From Histoplasma ohiense (taxonomy: Eukaryota > Ascomycota > Eurotiomycetes > Onygenales > Ajellomycetaceae): 64,000 nucleotides of DNA. The position numbers and the translations under genes are program-made. Positions 12,001-23,984 of the stretch are shown here, piece after piece. The notes beneath the pieces were generated by a model. The model had not been told where the DNA came from, did no database searches, and worked only from the letters and a program-made list of their open reading frames with translations. The stretch spans positions 7,006,001 to 7,070,000 of the forward strand of contig JAEVHH010000001.1 of NCBI GenBank assembly GCA_017607445.1, written 5' to 3'. The stretch's first letter is position 1. Each line of letters starts with the position of its first letter.

Positions 12001-12581
12001 GTATGATCTATACTGAGTTCTCAGTGAGAGGGAAGCTTTTCAGCTTCTTTTTTGTTGAATACATCTGTGAAATCTTCATACAATTCAGATAGTTCTTTGC
12101 ACAGTTTCTTGAGATTCTTGAGTTCTAGTTTCTCTAATATCTTTTTGATATCTGTCATGCTAGCAGCAAACACTTGAACATTCTTCTTCTCATGCACTTG
12201 ATGAATTAGTAGTTTGTACACTTTCACTGATATCTGAGTGAGATCAGCAGTTCTATCAACATCTTTCTTATAAACACAGTTGTCTTCTGAGAAAATAAAG
12301 CAGTGGTTGTGTGTGTTCAACAAGGTTTCAAATTCTGTGAGCTATGATAGACTGAGCATTAGATTGTACTCAAGATCTTGTATTTTGTATGTGTATACAT
12401 TCTTTTTCTTGTGTTCTTCTATGTCAACATTAAATCTTATCATGTTGTGGAAGGTGAATCCTCTGAGGCCATCAAATTCACTGAGCTTATGCAGCTTGAG
12501 AAAGAGAATACACTGAAGCTTATGCTTCTCAATCAGCTGAATGTCTATAAGAGTGTAATGAAAGAAACCACTGTCTATCAT
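9090..12581 (-). pseudogene. A pol: protease, RT, RNase H, integrase, chromodomain (degraded)
   Basis: Read from right to left on the minus strand. The retropepsin piece starts MIDSGFFHY (12581), where the active site would be DSG. A protease-RT linker follows (12323-12021). The RT fingers/palm have the active site YINDILIF (11496-11507; family YMDD) and QVDIDKCDFEIKSTIYLEFI. RNase H, a spacer (10525-10328), integrase and a C-terminal chromodomain follow to about 9090. Arg and Trp positions are often TGA. This polyprotein would have processed itself and copied and integrated the element; here it is dead. Confidence 0.85.
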
Positions 12582-12599
12582 TGCTCATATATTGATTAG

Positions 12600-13726
12600 A
12601 CTATTTACAATGACAGAGATTATGATTGTGTCTGCTTGCATCTTCTGCTCAAATCTTCAGCTAGCTTTCTACTTCTTGAGCTCTCATCTGTATTTTAGAG
12701 TGAGAGCTCATCTTTTCTCTGTTCTTGTCTATCCACAGATGATGCAGTGTTTACATGTGTGAGAGGTTTACTCAGAGTGATTGCATTTGAACATTGATTC
12801 ATGAAATGTTCTGACTTGTCACAGTGTATGCAGACTTCTCTGATGATTCAATTGATGATGTTCTTCTCTGAGATGTTGGGGACTCTTGAGTGACTTGTGT
12901 TTATATGTGGAATTCAGTTCATTGATTCTGGTTTGGAGGTGGGGAGCACTGCAGAGTGGTTTGAAGTGTATGCATTTATTCAATAAAATTCTCTGTAATT
13001 TTGAAGCACATGGAACTGAGACAGATTGTTGTTCAACAGATAAAGATCAGTGCAGAATTCACTGTATATTGAGAACTTTGAATGCTCTATACTTTGATTA
13101 TACAACTGAAAGTTCAAGTTCTTGAATAATATGTTGATTTTGATGACATTGTTTCAGTCTTACTCATCTGCTTCTAGAAGCTTGTGATTGAATTCAGAAA
13201 GATAAGTTGTCAATATGATGTTCATCTGATGAATCTGATTAAGCCAGTCTAATACTTTGACTTGAAGTGTAGAATTGAGAAAGAGAGAGTTGAGTTGTTG
13301 AAAGACTAGCTCTGATGTACACTGATGATTCTGACAATGACTCATTCAGAGTTGAAATTTTGCTAATGCATCACTATTCAATCTGCTATGAATATACTAT
13401 ACTTGATTGAATAGTGAGTCTATTGCTTGTCTGTTGATGTTCAATTTGGTGTTCACTTTTGACTTTCACACAAGATAGAGTGCTAGATCTTTCTTGTATT
13501 TATCAAAGATTGAGAGCTTCTCTCTTAGAGGCTTTTTGTGAGATGTGGGTGTAGAAGAAATGGTGAATGTGAAAGTGTTTATTTCAGCAAATTGTTGTTG
13601 CAATTCAGTCATCTGTAGTGTCTGTTGCTGAAGAATGCTTTGTAGATCTAAGTTGTCATCCACTGTGTTCAGATATGATGGATGTTTGTAGAATTGTTTA
13701 TAATTCATTTCAATATCTAAGAACAT
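12600..13726 (-). pseudogene. A gag with CCHC zinc knuckle (degraded)
   Basis: The start MFLDIEMNYKQFYKHPSYL is intact at 13726. Capsid-like text follows (EKLSIFDKYKKDLALYLV), broken by TGA/TAA. The knuckle C-x2-C-x4-H-x4-C (CIHCDKSEHFMNQC) lies at 12791-12832 and would bind the element RNA. Gag leads into protease in the next open segment. Confidence 0.8.
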
Positions 13727-13959
13727 GTAATAATAATAAAAGAAAAGAAATACTTGTAGACACTCAGTTCTCTCACAGACACTATTTGCAGTGTTGCAGT
13801 GTTAAGTTTGATCAAGCTTCTTTGTGAATGCTATTCACAGCATTACAGTTCATAGACACTCAGATCTTATAGAACACAGTTGATTGTGTTTCAGATGCTT
13901 AGACACAACAGTCTATATAACTAATGATAGAGACACTCAGATTCATGAGAGATCTCTTG

Positions 13960-14103
13960 TAACAACTAGACACTCAGATCTGTAAACAACACACTCAGAT
14001 GTAAGAACTGATAACAAGACACTCAGATCTTAAACAACACACTCAGATGTAAGAACTAATAATGAGACACTCAGATCTAAAATACAGAAGAATCAATTTG
14101 TAA
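13960..14103 (-). repeat. A leader minisatellite
   Basis: Repeats of ACACTCAGATGTAAGAACTGATAACA-type units (quoted in part) between gag and the 5' LTR. The same array occurs in D, E, F and I with different copy numbers. Confidence 0.75.
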
Positions 14104-14637
14104 TGTAATGAGTGTACTTTGATTAACAATTTGATACTATTCTAATTACAGATTATGAATTGATTAAGAAAAGAAAGAGAAAAGAAATCAGAAGAAAGAA
14201 TCATACAAAGAGAGTTCTTATAGAGAAAAGTTCAGAATGGAAGAATATCAGAAGCCACTTCACAGTGAAGCACAGAGCAGAAGAACATTAAGAAGTATAT
14301 ATAAGAATCATTAGAGACTACATAAGTGTGAAGCATGAGACAGAGAAATCATTGAGAGCTACACAGAAGAATCATTAGAGACTACACAAATGCAGAACAC
14401 AGAGCAGAAGAATGTTAGAAGCTACACAGAAGAATCATTAGAGACTACACAAACACAAAACACAGAGCAGAAGAATGTTAAGAGCTACACAGAAGAATTG
14501 TTAGAAACTATATGAGTGTAAAGCATGAAGCAGAAGAACATCGAGGGTTACATGAGGTCACAGTGATCAGAAACAAGCAGGTGCAGAAGAGAAGTTGATT
14601 GTATAAATTGATTACTAATGAATGCTAATTCATCACA
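14104..14637 (-). repeat. A 5' LTR (534 bp)
   Basis: Plus-strand ends are TGTAATGAGTGTAC and GCTAATTCATCACA. CpGs present in the outer end of the partner LTR are lost here. Confidence 0.9.
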
Positions 14638-14802
14638 AATGTCTAATTGTTACAAAAGATTTCTTGTGAGTCTGAGTGTTCTTATTGTTAGTTATATAGA
14701 TCATCATATCTAAGTGTCTGAAATATAATTGACTGTGTTTTATGAGATCTGAGTGTCTATGAACTGTAATGCTGTGAATAGTGTTCATGAAGAAGCTTGA
14801 TC
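14638..14802 (+). mobile_element. F leader, second part, between A and C1
   Basis: Continues the F leader after the A target duplication and ends at gatc (14799-14802), the C1 target duplication. It matches the uninterrupted leader of I around 49330-49480. Confidence 0.8.
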
Positions 14803-14948
14803 TGTAGTTCAAAGATTGCTTAAACTGTTCAAAGCTTCTAAGCTTTGCAGCTCTTCTTATACAAAATAACTAGTGCAGTAGCATACACCATCCTTAATAA
14901 TAGGGAGTGGTGTACACCATGGAAGAATAATAAGCCAAAATTACCACA
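14803..14948 (-). repeat. C1 3' LTR (146 bp)
   Basis: Plus-strand start TGTAGTTCAAAG, end AAATTACCACA. The central palindrome has decayed to GTGGTGTACACCAT. The polypurine tract GGTAGGGGAGGA (minus strand) lies just inside at about 14949-14960. Confidence 0.9.
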
Positions 14949-15226
14949 TCCTCCCCTACCAAATCTGTCTACACCCTTGTGATGGAAATAGTGTTATGCC
15001 ATGCACACCTGCTTTTGCGATGCACTATTCTGCAATAGGTAAGATGCTCACTTCACACACACAAGAGTCTCTATCACAACAACACCAGCCCATCACTAAT
15101 CAACACTATATTCACAATTATCTCCTCTCATTTACTCTCTTGTACATTTGATCTCTCTTGCTCTGCTCCAATCATTCTATGCATCTATCCCCTTCTATCA
15201 AACATCTAGCCCTTCTATTCTGCAAT

Positions 15227-16779
15227 ATGGCCTCTGATCACCACATCTCTCATCATTCTGATCACATCATGCAATCTATTGATAAGTTCTTGTCAATCAA
15301 ACCTTGTTGAAAGTTAATCTGGCAGTTTTTGCAGTTGCTAATTGTCATTAGTTTCTACTTCTTATCATCAGAGTGTCTGTCTTGTTCATGATCATCTCAT
15401 TTTTTCTTCTGATGCCTCTTCTGCACATGATCTCACTTCTGTTGAGGAGATCGCCCTCGATGACATTGTGGGGGTAGCACACAACAATGACAATGTGGCT
15501 ATCTTTTCTGATAATGAGGACACAAGTGAGGCAGTTGGTGAGGATGTGAACAGTAGTGACAGCATTCACAAAAATGATGAAATGACAGATGTCTCTGTGT
15601 TGTCCTCTGCTGCTGTCTTCTCTGCTCTCATTCATGTCTCTGCCTTCTCTGCTCCCTCTGATTCCATCTCTCTCACCTCCATCAATCCCCTCTTCTCTTT
15701 CTACACTGATTTCTCTCTTTCTTCCACTCTTCAAGAAGTTCTGCACATCTTCCACAGTCTTCTTCTCTATTCTCCACATCTCCCTTCTGCTCCCACTGCC
15801 TCCACCAAAATGCAATTTCATACACAAGCATTGTACAATACAATTCACTTCACTAGTTATTCATCTGTTGCACCTCTTGCTTGAAGCAAGTATGAAATCT
15901 TTAGCAATCTCACACATTCTCTGGATTCTGCTGTTGTTCATATCAATTGTGCTGAGTGTATGTCATACCCCTTCTTATCTCTTTCCTACAATTTTCTTTC
16001 TAACTTTCATAGATGAAATTGTACAGAGTCTTCACATTGTTGAGATTATGACAGACAAGAACCTCTACATTATGTTCACTTATGCCAATTTTTGCATTAC
16101 TTCTCTGTCTTCACATACTTTCAGTCTATCAGATGAGTGTCTTCACTCTCTTTGTTGGTGAATGACTTCTGAATTAGTTATTTGTAGAAAGAAGATATGC
16201 ATGCAGGGTAGTCTGAACAGCAATGTGATACTTTTTTATACTCATGATGAGTATACACCTGTTCTCTGTGCTGATTGTGTGAGAAGCAAAGAATCATTTC
16301 AATTTTGTATTCTGTCTTCTACATATGATCATTCTGTCAGTCACTCTCACCTCTGCTGCAACTGTCTCTGAAGCTTCAAGAGGAGTTTCTGTTTCTTCAG
16401 TAAGTGTACACTTCTTTCTTCTCATTGTGATGGCTGTTAATATTCTACAGTTACTTCTGACATCACTCTGCATACATCTATTCCTGCTCCCCCTCTTTCT
16501 TCCCTTTCTTCAACTCTCATTGGGTGAGTGTCTGTCATTCATTCTTGTAGAAGCTCAGATGTCCACTCAACTGCTCTGTTCATTTCTTTCTCACCTTCTC
16601 TCTTTCTGATCAGTTTTTCTCTATATACATATGCTCATTGTTTTGTTGAACTTTCTGTGAATCTCTCTATTGAAGATATCAAATCAATGCATCAGGCTCT
16701 GCATGAGATGAAGGCATGCACTGCATTTCTACACATGTGCCTTGAGATTCTGGAGTCCTTGACACAGGCCAATTTTTAG
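15227..16779 (+). pseudogene. Opposite-strand accessory gene in C1, DUF3716-like Cys-rich domain
   Basis: Plus-strand gene-like unit running against gag-pol. A possible first exon starts MASDHHISHH (15227). The long frame from 15342 carries an acidic Ser/Asp/Glu-rich region (SSDASSAHDLTSVEEIALDD...) and a Pro/Ser-rich part. The frame from 15589 onward leads to the Cys-rich stretch VLCADCVRSKESFQFC...HLCCNCL-SFKRSFCFF (about 16250-16400), which resembles the fungal DUF3716 pattern CxxCxRGKxxFxxC...CxNC...C. A plausible intron follows (gtaagt near 16401 to ctacag near 16451). The last part is helical (VNLSIEDIKSMHQALHEMKA) and ends at 16779. Breaks are TGA stops of the same type as elsewhere. 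Its position is identical in C2. Function unknown; the DUF3716 match is from memory of the pattern. Confidence 0.6.
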
Positions 16780-17083
16780 TCTTCCTTCTATTGTGTACAA
16801 ATAGTTTCCAGAGTGTTGATTTGAGCATTTCATTGGCATACATCTTTTCCTTTGTGCTTCAATTTCTCTGTATTTTTAGAAATCAGACAAAGCCTCTGCA
16901 GCAGTCATTAGAGCTGTGCATGAATAGATTGTTTTTCTGGCTTTCTTTTTCTCTTTCTCTTCTAGTTATTAATCTTATGTGACCTTTTATCAGTTCTACA
17001 CTTGATGACTAGATGCGGCAGATCTCATGTTTTCCAATGAGAGTCTTCTACCTCCACATATTATACTGTCCCCCTTCACAAGC

Positions 17084-20000
17084 TCAGACAACTATAGCAA
17101 ATGACTCATTGAAACTAATCTTGCCTGATCTCTGAGTATTCTCAGATGCTGAAATAGTTTGATTCAATGTGTTCACTGATGTTTCTGACAGTTCATTCTC
17201 TGAGGTCTCTGTAATTGAGCTAGTGTAGACAGTTGAATCCTCTTCTGAATCTCTTTGTTTCTTGCAACTCAATCCACATGCTGATTGATCATCTCTAGTT
17301 TGCCTCTGACCACATTGCATCTGCTGTCTACATTGCAATATCATACAGCTAGCAACAGTCTCATCACTTATCAGAGCATGCTGTATGCCTGTCTTTTCCA
17401 TTTCCTCTCATTCTTTTTTGATTATTGTTGAGAGGTCTGAGTAAGTGATATCATCTGATTCATAAGCATCAATGATTTCTCTAACTTTTCTGAACTTTTC
17501 TATCATAAGCTCTCTTTTCTTCAACACTGATGATAGTGCTGCAGATGACCACAGCTCATTGAGATCCTCCATCTTCATTTCTACAAGATGAGAGCCATTT
17601 ATAAGATTGTGTAGAACCCATCCCCCTGATTCTTTCAAAGTGTATGTTTCAAGAGGGTGTGATTTGAGGATTTTGTACAGTCCAAACCATCTTGATTGGA
17701 ACTTCTCAGATCCTTCATTTTGTATGAGAATTCAAGTGCCCACAGCAAGACTCATTTCTTTCACTAGTGAGTCTCATATTCTTTTCAATTGTATGATGCA
17801 GTTGAGCAGTAATTCATTTGCTTTTGCTCAGATGTGACTAATTTCCCTCATTCTTGATTCTATATTCACAATCACTACCTCCTCCCCTACCTGCTTCTGT
17901 GTATCTCCCAGGATACACAGATGCACCTCATAGAGCAGATAGAACAGCAAGCACTTTGAGACTGCATGCTGACAAACTCACATTGTGAATAATGTCTGTC
18001 TCAGATATTCATCTCATAATCTCATGAGCTTCCCCACTAGATATTTCATCAGCATGCTGTCTAGTATTCTGTTTAAGTGTTCGACTTTTTCATTTGTATA
18101 AGAGTGATAGAGTGTCATTGTGTGATGCTTCATCTGCAACTGTTTGACAAAGTGCCTCATAACTCCTTCTACAAGGTTTGCACTGTTATCTGTCAATATC
18201 TCACAGAGCATATCATAATTGATGTAGATATCATTGTGTAGAAATTTAGCAATGATCTTCTCCATTGCCTCTGACACCACTCATGTGATTGGCCATTCTG
18301 TGGTGTAATCAATTGCTGTTATTATTCAGTGATTCTCATTTGGCATTCATGGCAATACCTCTATGAGATCTATTTCTCAATGTTCAAACAGTTTAATCAT
18401 ATCTTCTATCTGATGTTGTGCCCTCTCACACTTCAATCCTTGTCTTGTGTCCTTTGAAACTTGGCAGTTCAGGCACTCCTGTGCATATGTCTGGATATCT
18501 TCTTCCATACTTGATCAGTATGCTCAATCTTCCAGAACACTCATAAGTTCTGAGCTCTCTAAGTGGTCAAACTTCTTATGCATACAACTTATCAGATTCC
18601 ATCAAAACTGAAGCTCAAGATACAGTGCCTCTGCATAATCAAGATCACAGTAAAGCACAACATTCTTCTCTAACTTTGCAAGCTTGAATTTTGGAAGCAT
18701 CTCTTCTATTACTTTCACCAGGTGTTTATCAGCTGATACACTCCCATTCTTCAAGCAGGTGATCATGGCTTCCAACCACTCTGCCTCATTACAATCTTTC
18801 AATGCCATCAGTGTGAATTCTCTCTGTGCCACATTCACTGAATCTTCTCCCATGAAGTCAGATCTACAACTTATGACATCTGATATGATAACATCCACCT
18901 CCTTTCTGTATTTGATTTGAAGGTCATATGCCTGGAACTCTGATATTCATCATGCTAGCTGCTTGGAGGGTTTGATTGTTGTTTGCAAATAAATGAGGCT
19001 TTCATGGTCAGTGATCACCATTGTCATATGCCTGTTGTTGATATATCAATCCCACAGATCTAGTGTGTGTTTGATCACTAGAAGTTCCTTCTCATACACA
19101 GAATAGTTAAGCTCTGCATCCAACAGCTTTCAGCCATCATATGCTACTGAGTGTAATTTATCATTCTTTCTCATTTGCAAGAGGGAGCATTCAATGACTC
19201 ATTCTGATGCATCAGTTTCAATTGTGAAGAGCTTTGTACAATCCAGTTGAACAAGCACTGAAGATGTTGTCATACATTCTCTAAGCTCAAGAAAGACCTC
19301 TTCACAGAAGGTGTTTCAGATGATCAAACAAAATTTCTTTTTGCAAAGCTCAGCATCTGTCTCTTTAAGAAGATCTGACAACAGAGCAGTAATTCATGCA
19401 AAATTCTTTACAAATCTTCTGTAATAGAATGCCAGTTCTAAAAATTGGTGTATGTGGTGTACATTTCTAGGCCTTGGCCATTTCGCGATAACTTCTAGTT
19501 TTTTGGGGATTGGGTGTATGCAGCCTCTTTCCACAAGATGTCCCATGAACTCCAACTCCTTCATATCAAACACATATTTCAATGATTTGATATAGAGCTT
19601 GTGCTCTGTCAGAGTTGTGAGCACCTGGTCCACATGTTGTAGGTGCTCTTTGTATGAGTTCAAAAAGATTAAGATATCATCAAGATATACAAGACACAAT
19701 CAGCTGTTCTGTTTTGCAAGAATTGTATTCATTATCATCTGAAAGATTGCAGGGGTGTTTGTAAGCTCCATAGACATCACAAAAAATTCAAACTTTTCTC
19801 ATTGTGTGTTAAACACTGTTTTGAGCACTGATAGTTCATCTACACAAATCTGCCAGTATTCTGTGAGTAGGTCAATCTTCATCAAATATCAGGCATTTTC
19901 TACCATATCTAGTTGTTGTTGAATTCACAGTAGCAGATATCCATTCTTTACAGTGAGCTTATTGAGTGTCTGATAGTCAATGCACATACACCATTCTCCA

Positions 20001-20640
20001 TTTGACTTCTTAGTGAATAGGACTGGGAAGCCCCACACACTGAAGGATGGTTGTATGAGACCCCTCTTCAACAACTCCTCTATCTGCCACTGTAATTCCT
20101 TGAGATGTGTTTGTGATAGAGAATATACATTGCAATTTATTGATTTCACATTCTCTGTATCAATCTCATGGATGAATTCTCTTTTGGGTGGCAGAGAAGG
20201 CAGGAGGTCCATTCAGAAGACCTTCTTATGCTTTTCAAACAGTGTCTTCATACACATTTCATTTTTCAAATCTTTCACAGACAGCAGTTCTTTTGCTTCA
20301 GGTTCTCTTATGATGTATAGAATGCTCTGAATCAAAGGTTTACACAGCACTTACTTCATTTGATGTTGAGTGATGAGGTTCAAGCCTTCCATTCCTGGTG
20401 TGTGGAATCTGCACCTCATATTCATGGGTAAGATCATATGAATTTGATTCTTACAATCTGTCAACTGTATGTGATATGTACACCAATGAATTTGGGGATC
20501 ATACTTCTGAAACCAATCAAGTCTCAAGATCAGGTTGTATTCTACATTCAGAAGCATGCACATTCAGATGCAGCAAGATCATTCCTCAAAGTGCAAGAGC
20601 ATCTTTACTCTCACAGACAAGATAAAGTAACAATTGTTTG
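17084..20640 (-). pseudogene. C1 pol: protease, RT, RNase H, integrase (degraded)
   Basis: Minus strand, right to left. The protease C-terminal part is NLILRLDWFQKYDPQIHW (about 20530-20480). RT has EELLKRGLIQPSFSVWGFPVLF, then the intact active site VYLDDILIF (YLDD at 19676-19687) and KWPRPRNVHHIHQFL. RNase H follows (18898-18602). The integrase core has CEILTDNSANLVEG and TNEKVEHLNRILDSML (18280-18014), and its C-terminal domain has GWVLHNLINGSHLVE (17638-17408). The frame then passes a TGA into a Cys-containing acidic tail ending at 17084. Unlike the chromodomain family, the RT catalytic Asp pair survives. Confidence 0.87.
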
Positions 20641-20944
20641 AAAGCTTTACTCATTTAGATTCCTCCATCCATCATACATCAGACAATTGTTTTAGTATAT
20701 GATCACCAATGTACTTCATTGAAGCATCTGTGTTCAATAACATCTTTGTTGCTATTTCTCTTTTCTGTCTCAGATATCCTCTATACATCAGTGTATTCAG
20801 TTCTATAGTATTCAGATGTTTGTCCATTTTCTCTTCTGCACTCACCTCTTCATCTTTCTTCTGTTTAGCTCTCATAGAATTCAGAGAGTCATCTAATACA
20901 GACAACTCATCTACTTCAGAGATCTTTAGTAGTCAATCAGCAAG

Positions 20945-22257
20945 TGTTTCTGATTCTGCTGATCTCTCTAGTTTTTTGACTCCTTCTCTTGAAGGTGATT
21001 ACAGCAATCTCTTGTGTTATGATTCTGTCAGCTACAGTGAAAGCATGCTCTGTGTTCACAACATCAGACTATTCACTCTGGTGAATTCTTCTTGGGGGGG
21101 TTTGAAACTCTTGCAATAGCATTGAGGTCAATATTCATCACATTCAGATGTCTTGATGATGGAGCAGTGGGTGTAGATATGAGTCTTCTTGCATTCATCT
21201 GTATTTTCATCACTTGCTTTCACAGCTTGCTCACTTGTTCTCTCAAGAGTAGTGTTTCATACATTTCCTTCACCATCTGTGGCTGTGGGTTAAGACACTT
21301 CCACTCAGTGTATAGATTGGTATCTAAGCCATGTACAAAGGTTTGTAGACAGAAAGGTGTCAGAAGCTCTTGATTCATTGCAAGATAATACAAGCTGAAA
21401 TGAATATAGTACAATGTGAGATCTTCTTCTTACTTGCATTCTATAAAGCATTCATAATGTTTGTCTTTGGCATCTAGTTTCTTGAAGTTATGCAGAATTC
21501 ATTTTGTGAAATCATTTCATTTCTATGATAATCCATGCTTGTCAGATGCTTCTGTGTTCAACTTCTCAGCTGTCATTCAAAGAGATCTAGCTTTTCTCTT
21601 GAGGATAGATGCTGCATGCAAGACCTGCTGTAATTCAATGAGTTGTCATTCTGTGAACTCACACTTCATGTGATAGTGTGAACACATCTGACTCAATCAG
21701 TTGAGAGCGGTGTTGTTCTTACACTCATCATCAAAGCATGGCAGATTAGATAGATTGTCTGGCTTGATATATTCTGTGATGATTGGCATATTCTCAGAGA
21801 ATGCTGTTCGTGCTGTGTATGCTGGGTCAGGATCATTAGATGGGGTGTTGATGTTTGAAGAGTTGGTTAAGCTACACAGTGAGATCTTGAGTATTGCTGG
21901 ACATTCAGTCTCAAGATGTACACACTTCAGTTCTCAGCACAGGTCAGCCATCTGAGCATCTCACTTGTTTCTGATATTTATGAGGCTATCTACAAAGCTC
22001 ACAGCATCTGCTGCTTGTTGCTGAGTGGCTTTCACATGCTGACATTTCTTCTGCACCTTGAGCTCTGTTTGATAAAGATTATGCATTGTCAATATCTCCT
22101 TCAACAAGGTGTTGCAGATGAGAAGCTTGTTGTTCTTGAGTGCAAGAGCTGCCACTCTACATACTGCTTCTTATAGATCTTTGGAAACCAGTTGCATTTC
22201 ATTCAGTTCAGGTACAAGAGATGGGTGTTGGTTGAAGATGTCCATGATGATTATTGT
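20945..22257 (-). pseudogene. C1 gag with CCHC zinc knuckle (degraded)
   Basis: The N-terminal part reads KNNKLLICNTLLKEIL and NLYQTELKVQKKCQH (coiled-coil-like). The middle has YTEWKCLNPQPQMVKEMYETLL. The knuckle C-x2-C-x4-H-x4-C at 21004-21045 (CFHC...H...C in C2) contains one TGA codon. An open frame further upstream (22390-22208) is in another frame and may be leader or an upstream exon. Confidence 0.75.
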
Positions 22258-22615
22258 CAGTTGTACACTTTTCTCTATGTCTTAAGAATATTGTTTGTAG
22301 TTGATTTCTTGTTGATATCTTCTTGATCATACAACTGACTGACTCCTTCTTAAGCTTGTGAGTAGGGTGGTTCTTTGAACCATTGTTCACCTCTACATCA
22401 TCTTTCTACACCCTCAGCTCACCTCACATATGGTGGTGAGTTGTCTGCTATCAATTTTGCAATCAGAAGTGTTCCAACTTCACCACTCATTCATATGATT
22501 GAGCTCTAGAGTGTAGAGATGACCACACTGGCATGATAACTACAACTTGTGTTGTAGGCAGAATTATCACACCCTCAGAAGTGTATGCTCCCTTCAGTTT
22601 AGACATGCTATCAGA

Positions 22616-22761
22616 TGTAGTTCAAAGGTTGCTTAAGCTGTTCAAAGCTTCTAAGCTTTGCAGCTCTTCTTATATGAAATAACTAGTGCAGTAGCATACA
22701 CCATCCTTAATAATAGAGGGTGGCGTACGCCACGGAAGAATAATAAGCCGAAATTACCACA
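22616..22761 (-). repeat. C1 5' LTR (146 bp)
   Basis: Keeps the 14-bp palindrome GTGGCGTACGCCAC and further CpGs (CACGG, GCCGAAA) that the 3' LTR lost. A TATATGAAA-type sequence lies in the middle. Confidence 0.9.
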
Positions 22762-22848
22762 GATCAAGCTTATCACTGCAATACTGTGAATAGTGTCTGT
22801 GAGAGAACTGAGTGTCTATAAGTATTTCTTTTCTTTTATTACTATTAC

Positions 22849-23980
22849 ATATTCTTAGATATTGAAATGAACTATGAACAATTCTATGAACATTCATCAC
22901 ATTCAAACATGGTGGATGATAACTTAGATCTATGAAGTATTCTTCAGCAGCAGATGCTATAGATAGCTGAATTGCAATGATGACTGATTGAGATGAGCAC
23001 TTCTGTGTTCACTGTTTCTTCTACACTCATGTCTCATAAAAAGCTCTCAAGAGAGAAGCTTTCAATTCTCAATAAATATAAAAAAGATCTAGTGCTCTAT
23101 CTTGTGTGGAAGTCAAAAGTGAATGTCAAATTGAACATTGATGAACAAGCAATAGACTTGCTATTCAATCAAGTGTGATATATTCATAGCAGATTGAATG
23201 ATGATGTGTTAGTAAAATTCCAACTCTGAATGAATCATTGTCAGAATCATCAGTGTACATCAAAGTTAGTCTTTCAACAACTCAACTCCCTCTTTCTTGA
23301 TTCTACACTTCAAGTCAAGACATTAAACTGACTTAATCAAACTTGTCAGATAGATGTTGTGTTGACAATTTATTTTTCTGAATTTAATCACAAACTTCTA
23401 GAAGCAGATGAGCAAGACTGAGATGATGCTGTCAAGATCAATATATTATTCAAGAACTTGAACTTTCAGTTGTATAACTGAAATATAGAGTGTCTGAAAC
23501 TCTCAATATACAGTGAATTCTATACTGATCTTTGTCTGTTGAACAATAATCTGTCTCAGTTCTGCATGCTTCAAAATTACAGAGAATTCTGCTGAACAAA
23601 TATGTACACTTTGAACTGCTCTGCAGCATTCTCCATCTCTGAATCAGAATCAATGAACTGAGTCTTATATATAAATGCAAGTTGCTTGAGAGTCCTCAAC
23701 ATCTCAGAGAAGAATGCTGCTGATCAAATTGCTAGAGAAGTCTGCATATACTGTGACAAATCAGAACACTTTGTGAATCAATGTTCAAATGCAATCACTC
23801 TGAGTAAACCCTTCACATGTGTAAACACTGTGTTGTCTGTGGATAGACAAGAACAGGGAAAAGATGAGCTCTCACTCTAAAATATAGATGAGAGCTCAAG
23901 AAGCAGAAAGCTAGCTGAAGATTCAAATAGAAGATACAAATGAACACAATCATAATCTCTGTCATTGTAAATAACTTAGT
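22849..23980 (+). pseudogene. F gag with CCHC zinc knuckle (degraded)
   Basis: The start codon has become ATA (ATATTCTTAGATATTGAAATG, against ATGTTCTTAG in I). Capsid text MSTSVFTVSSTLMSHKKL...KYKKDLVLYLVWKSKVN is readable from 22993. The knuckle CIYCDKSEHFVNQC is intact at 23743-23784. Several TGA stops. Confidence 0.8.
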
Positions 23981-23984
23981 CAAT

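Larger units (their letters stand above)
8542..14637 (-). mobile_element. A: full-length chromodomain gypsy (6096 bp) inserted in F leader
   Basis: Two 534-bp LTRs bound a complete but mutated gag-pol. Flanks agtgt (8537-8541) and aatgt (14638-14642) are a 5-bp target duplication with one G-to-A change. Orientation is opposite to F. Confidence 0.9.
14803..22761 (-). mobile_element. C1: short-LTR Ty3/gypsy element (7959 bp) with an opposite-strand gene
   Basis: 146-bp LTRs at both ends, gatc duplicated on both sides (4 bp), and gag-pol on the minus strand. The domain order protease-RT-RNase H-integrase defines Ty3/gypsy. An extra gene-like unit on the plus strand sits between the 3' LTR and the end of pol. 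C2 is the same length to the base. Confidence 0.9.

Noticed and set aside
13960..14103. CRISPR-like array of regularly spaced repeats
   Set aside because: Units are contiguous with no unique spacers, it recurs in each gypsy leader, and the genome is eukaryotic.
15348..15848. Long minus-strand frame opposite the C1 accessory gene
   Set aside because: It is Arg/Glu-rich only because it mirrors the Ser/Pro-rich plus strand; pol already ended at 17084, and the frame lacks a family match.
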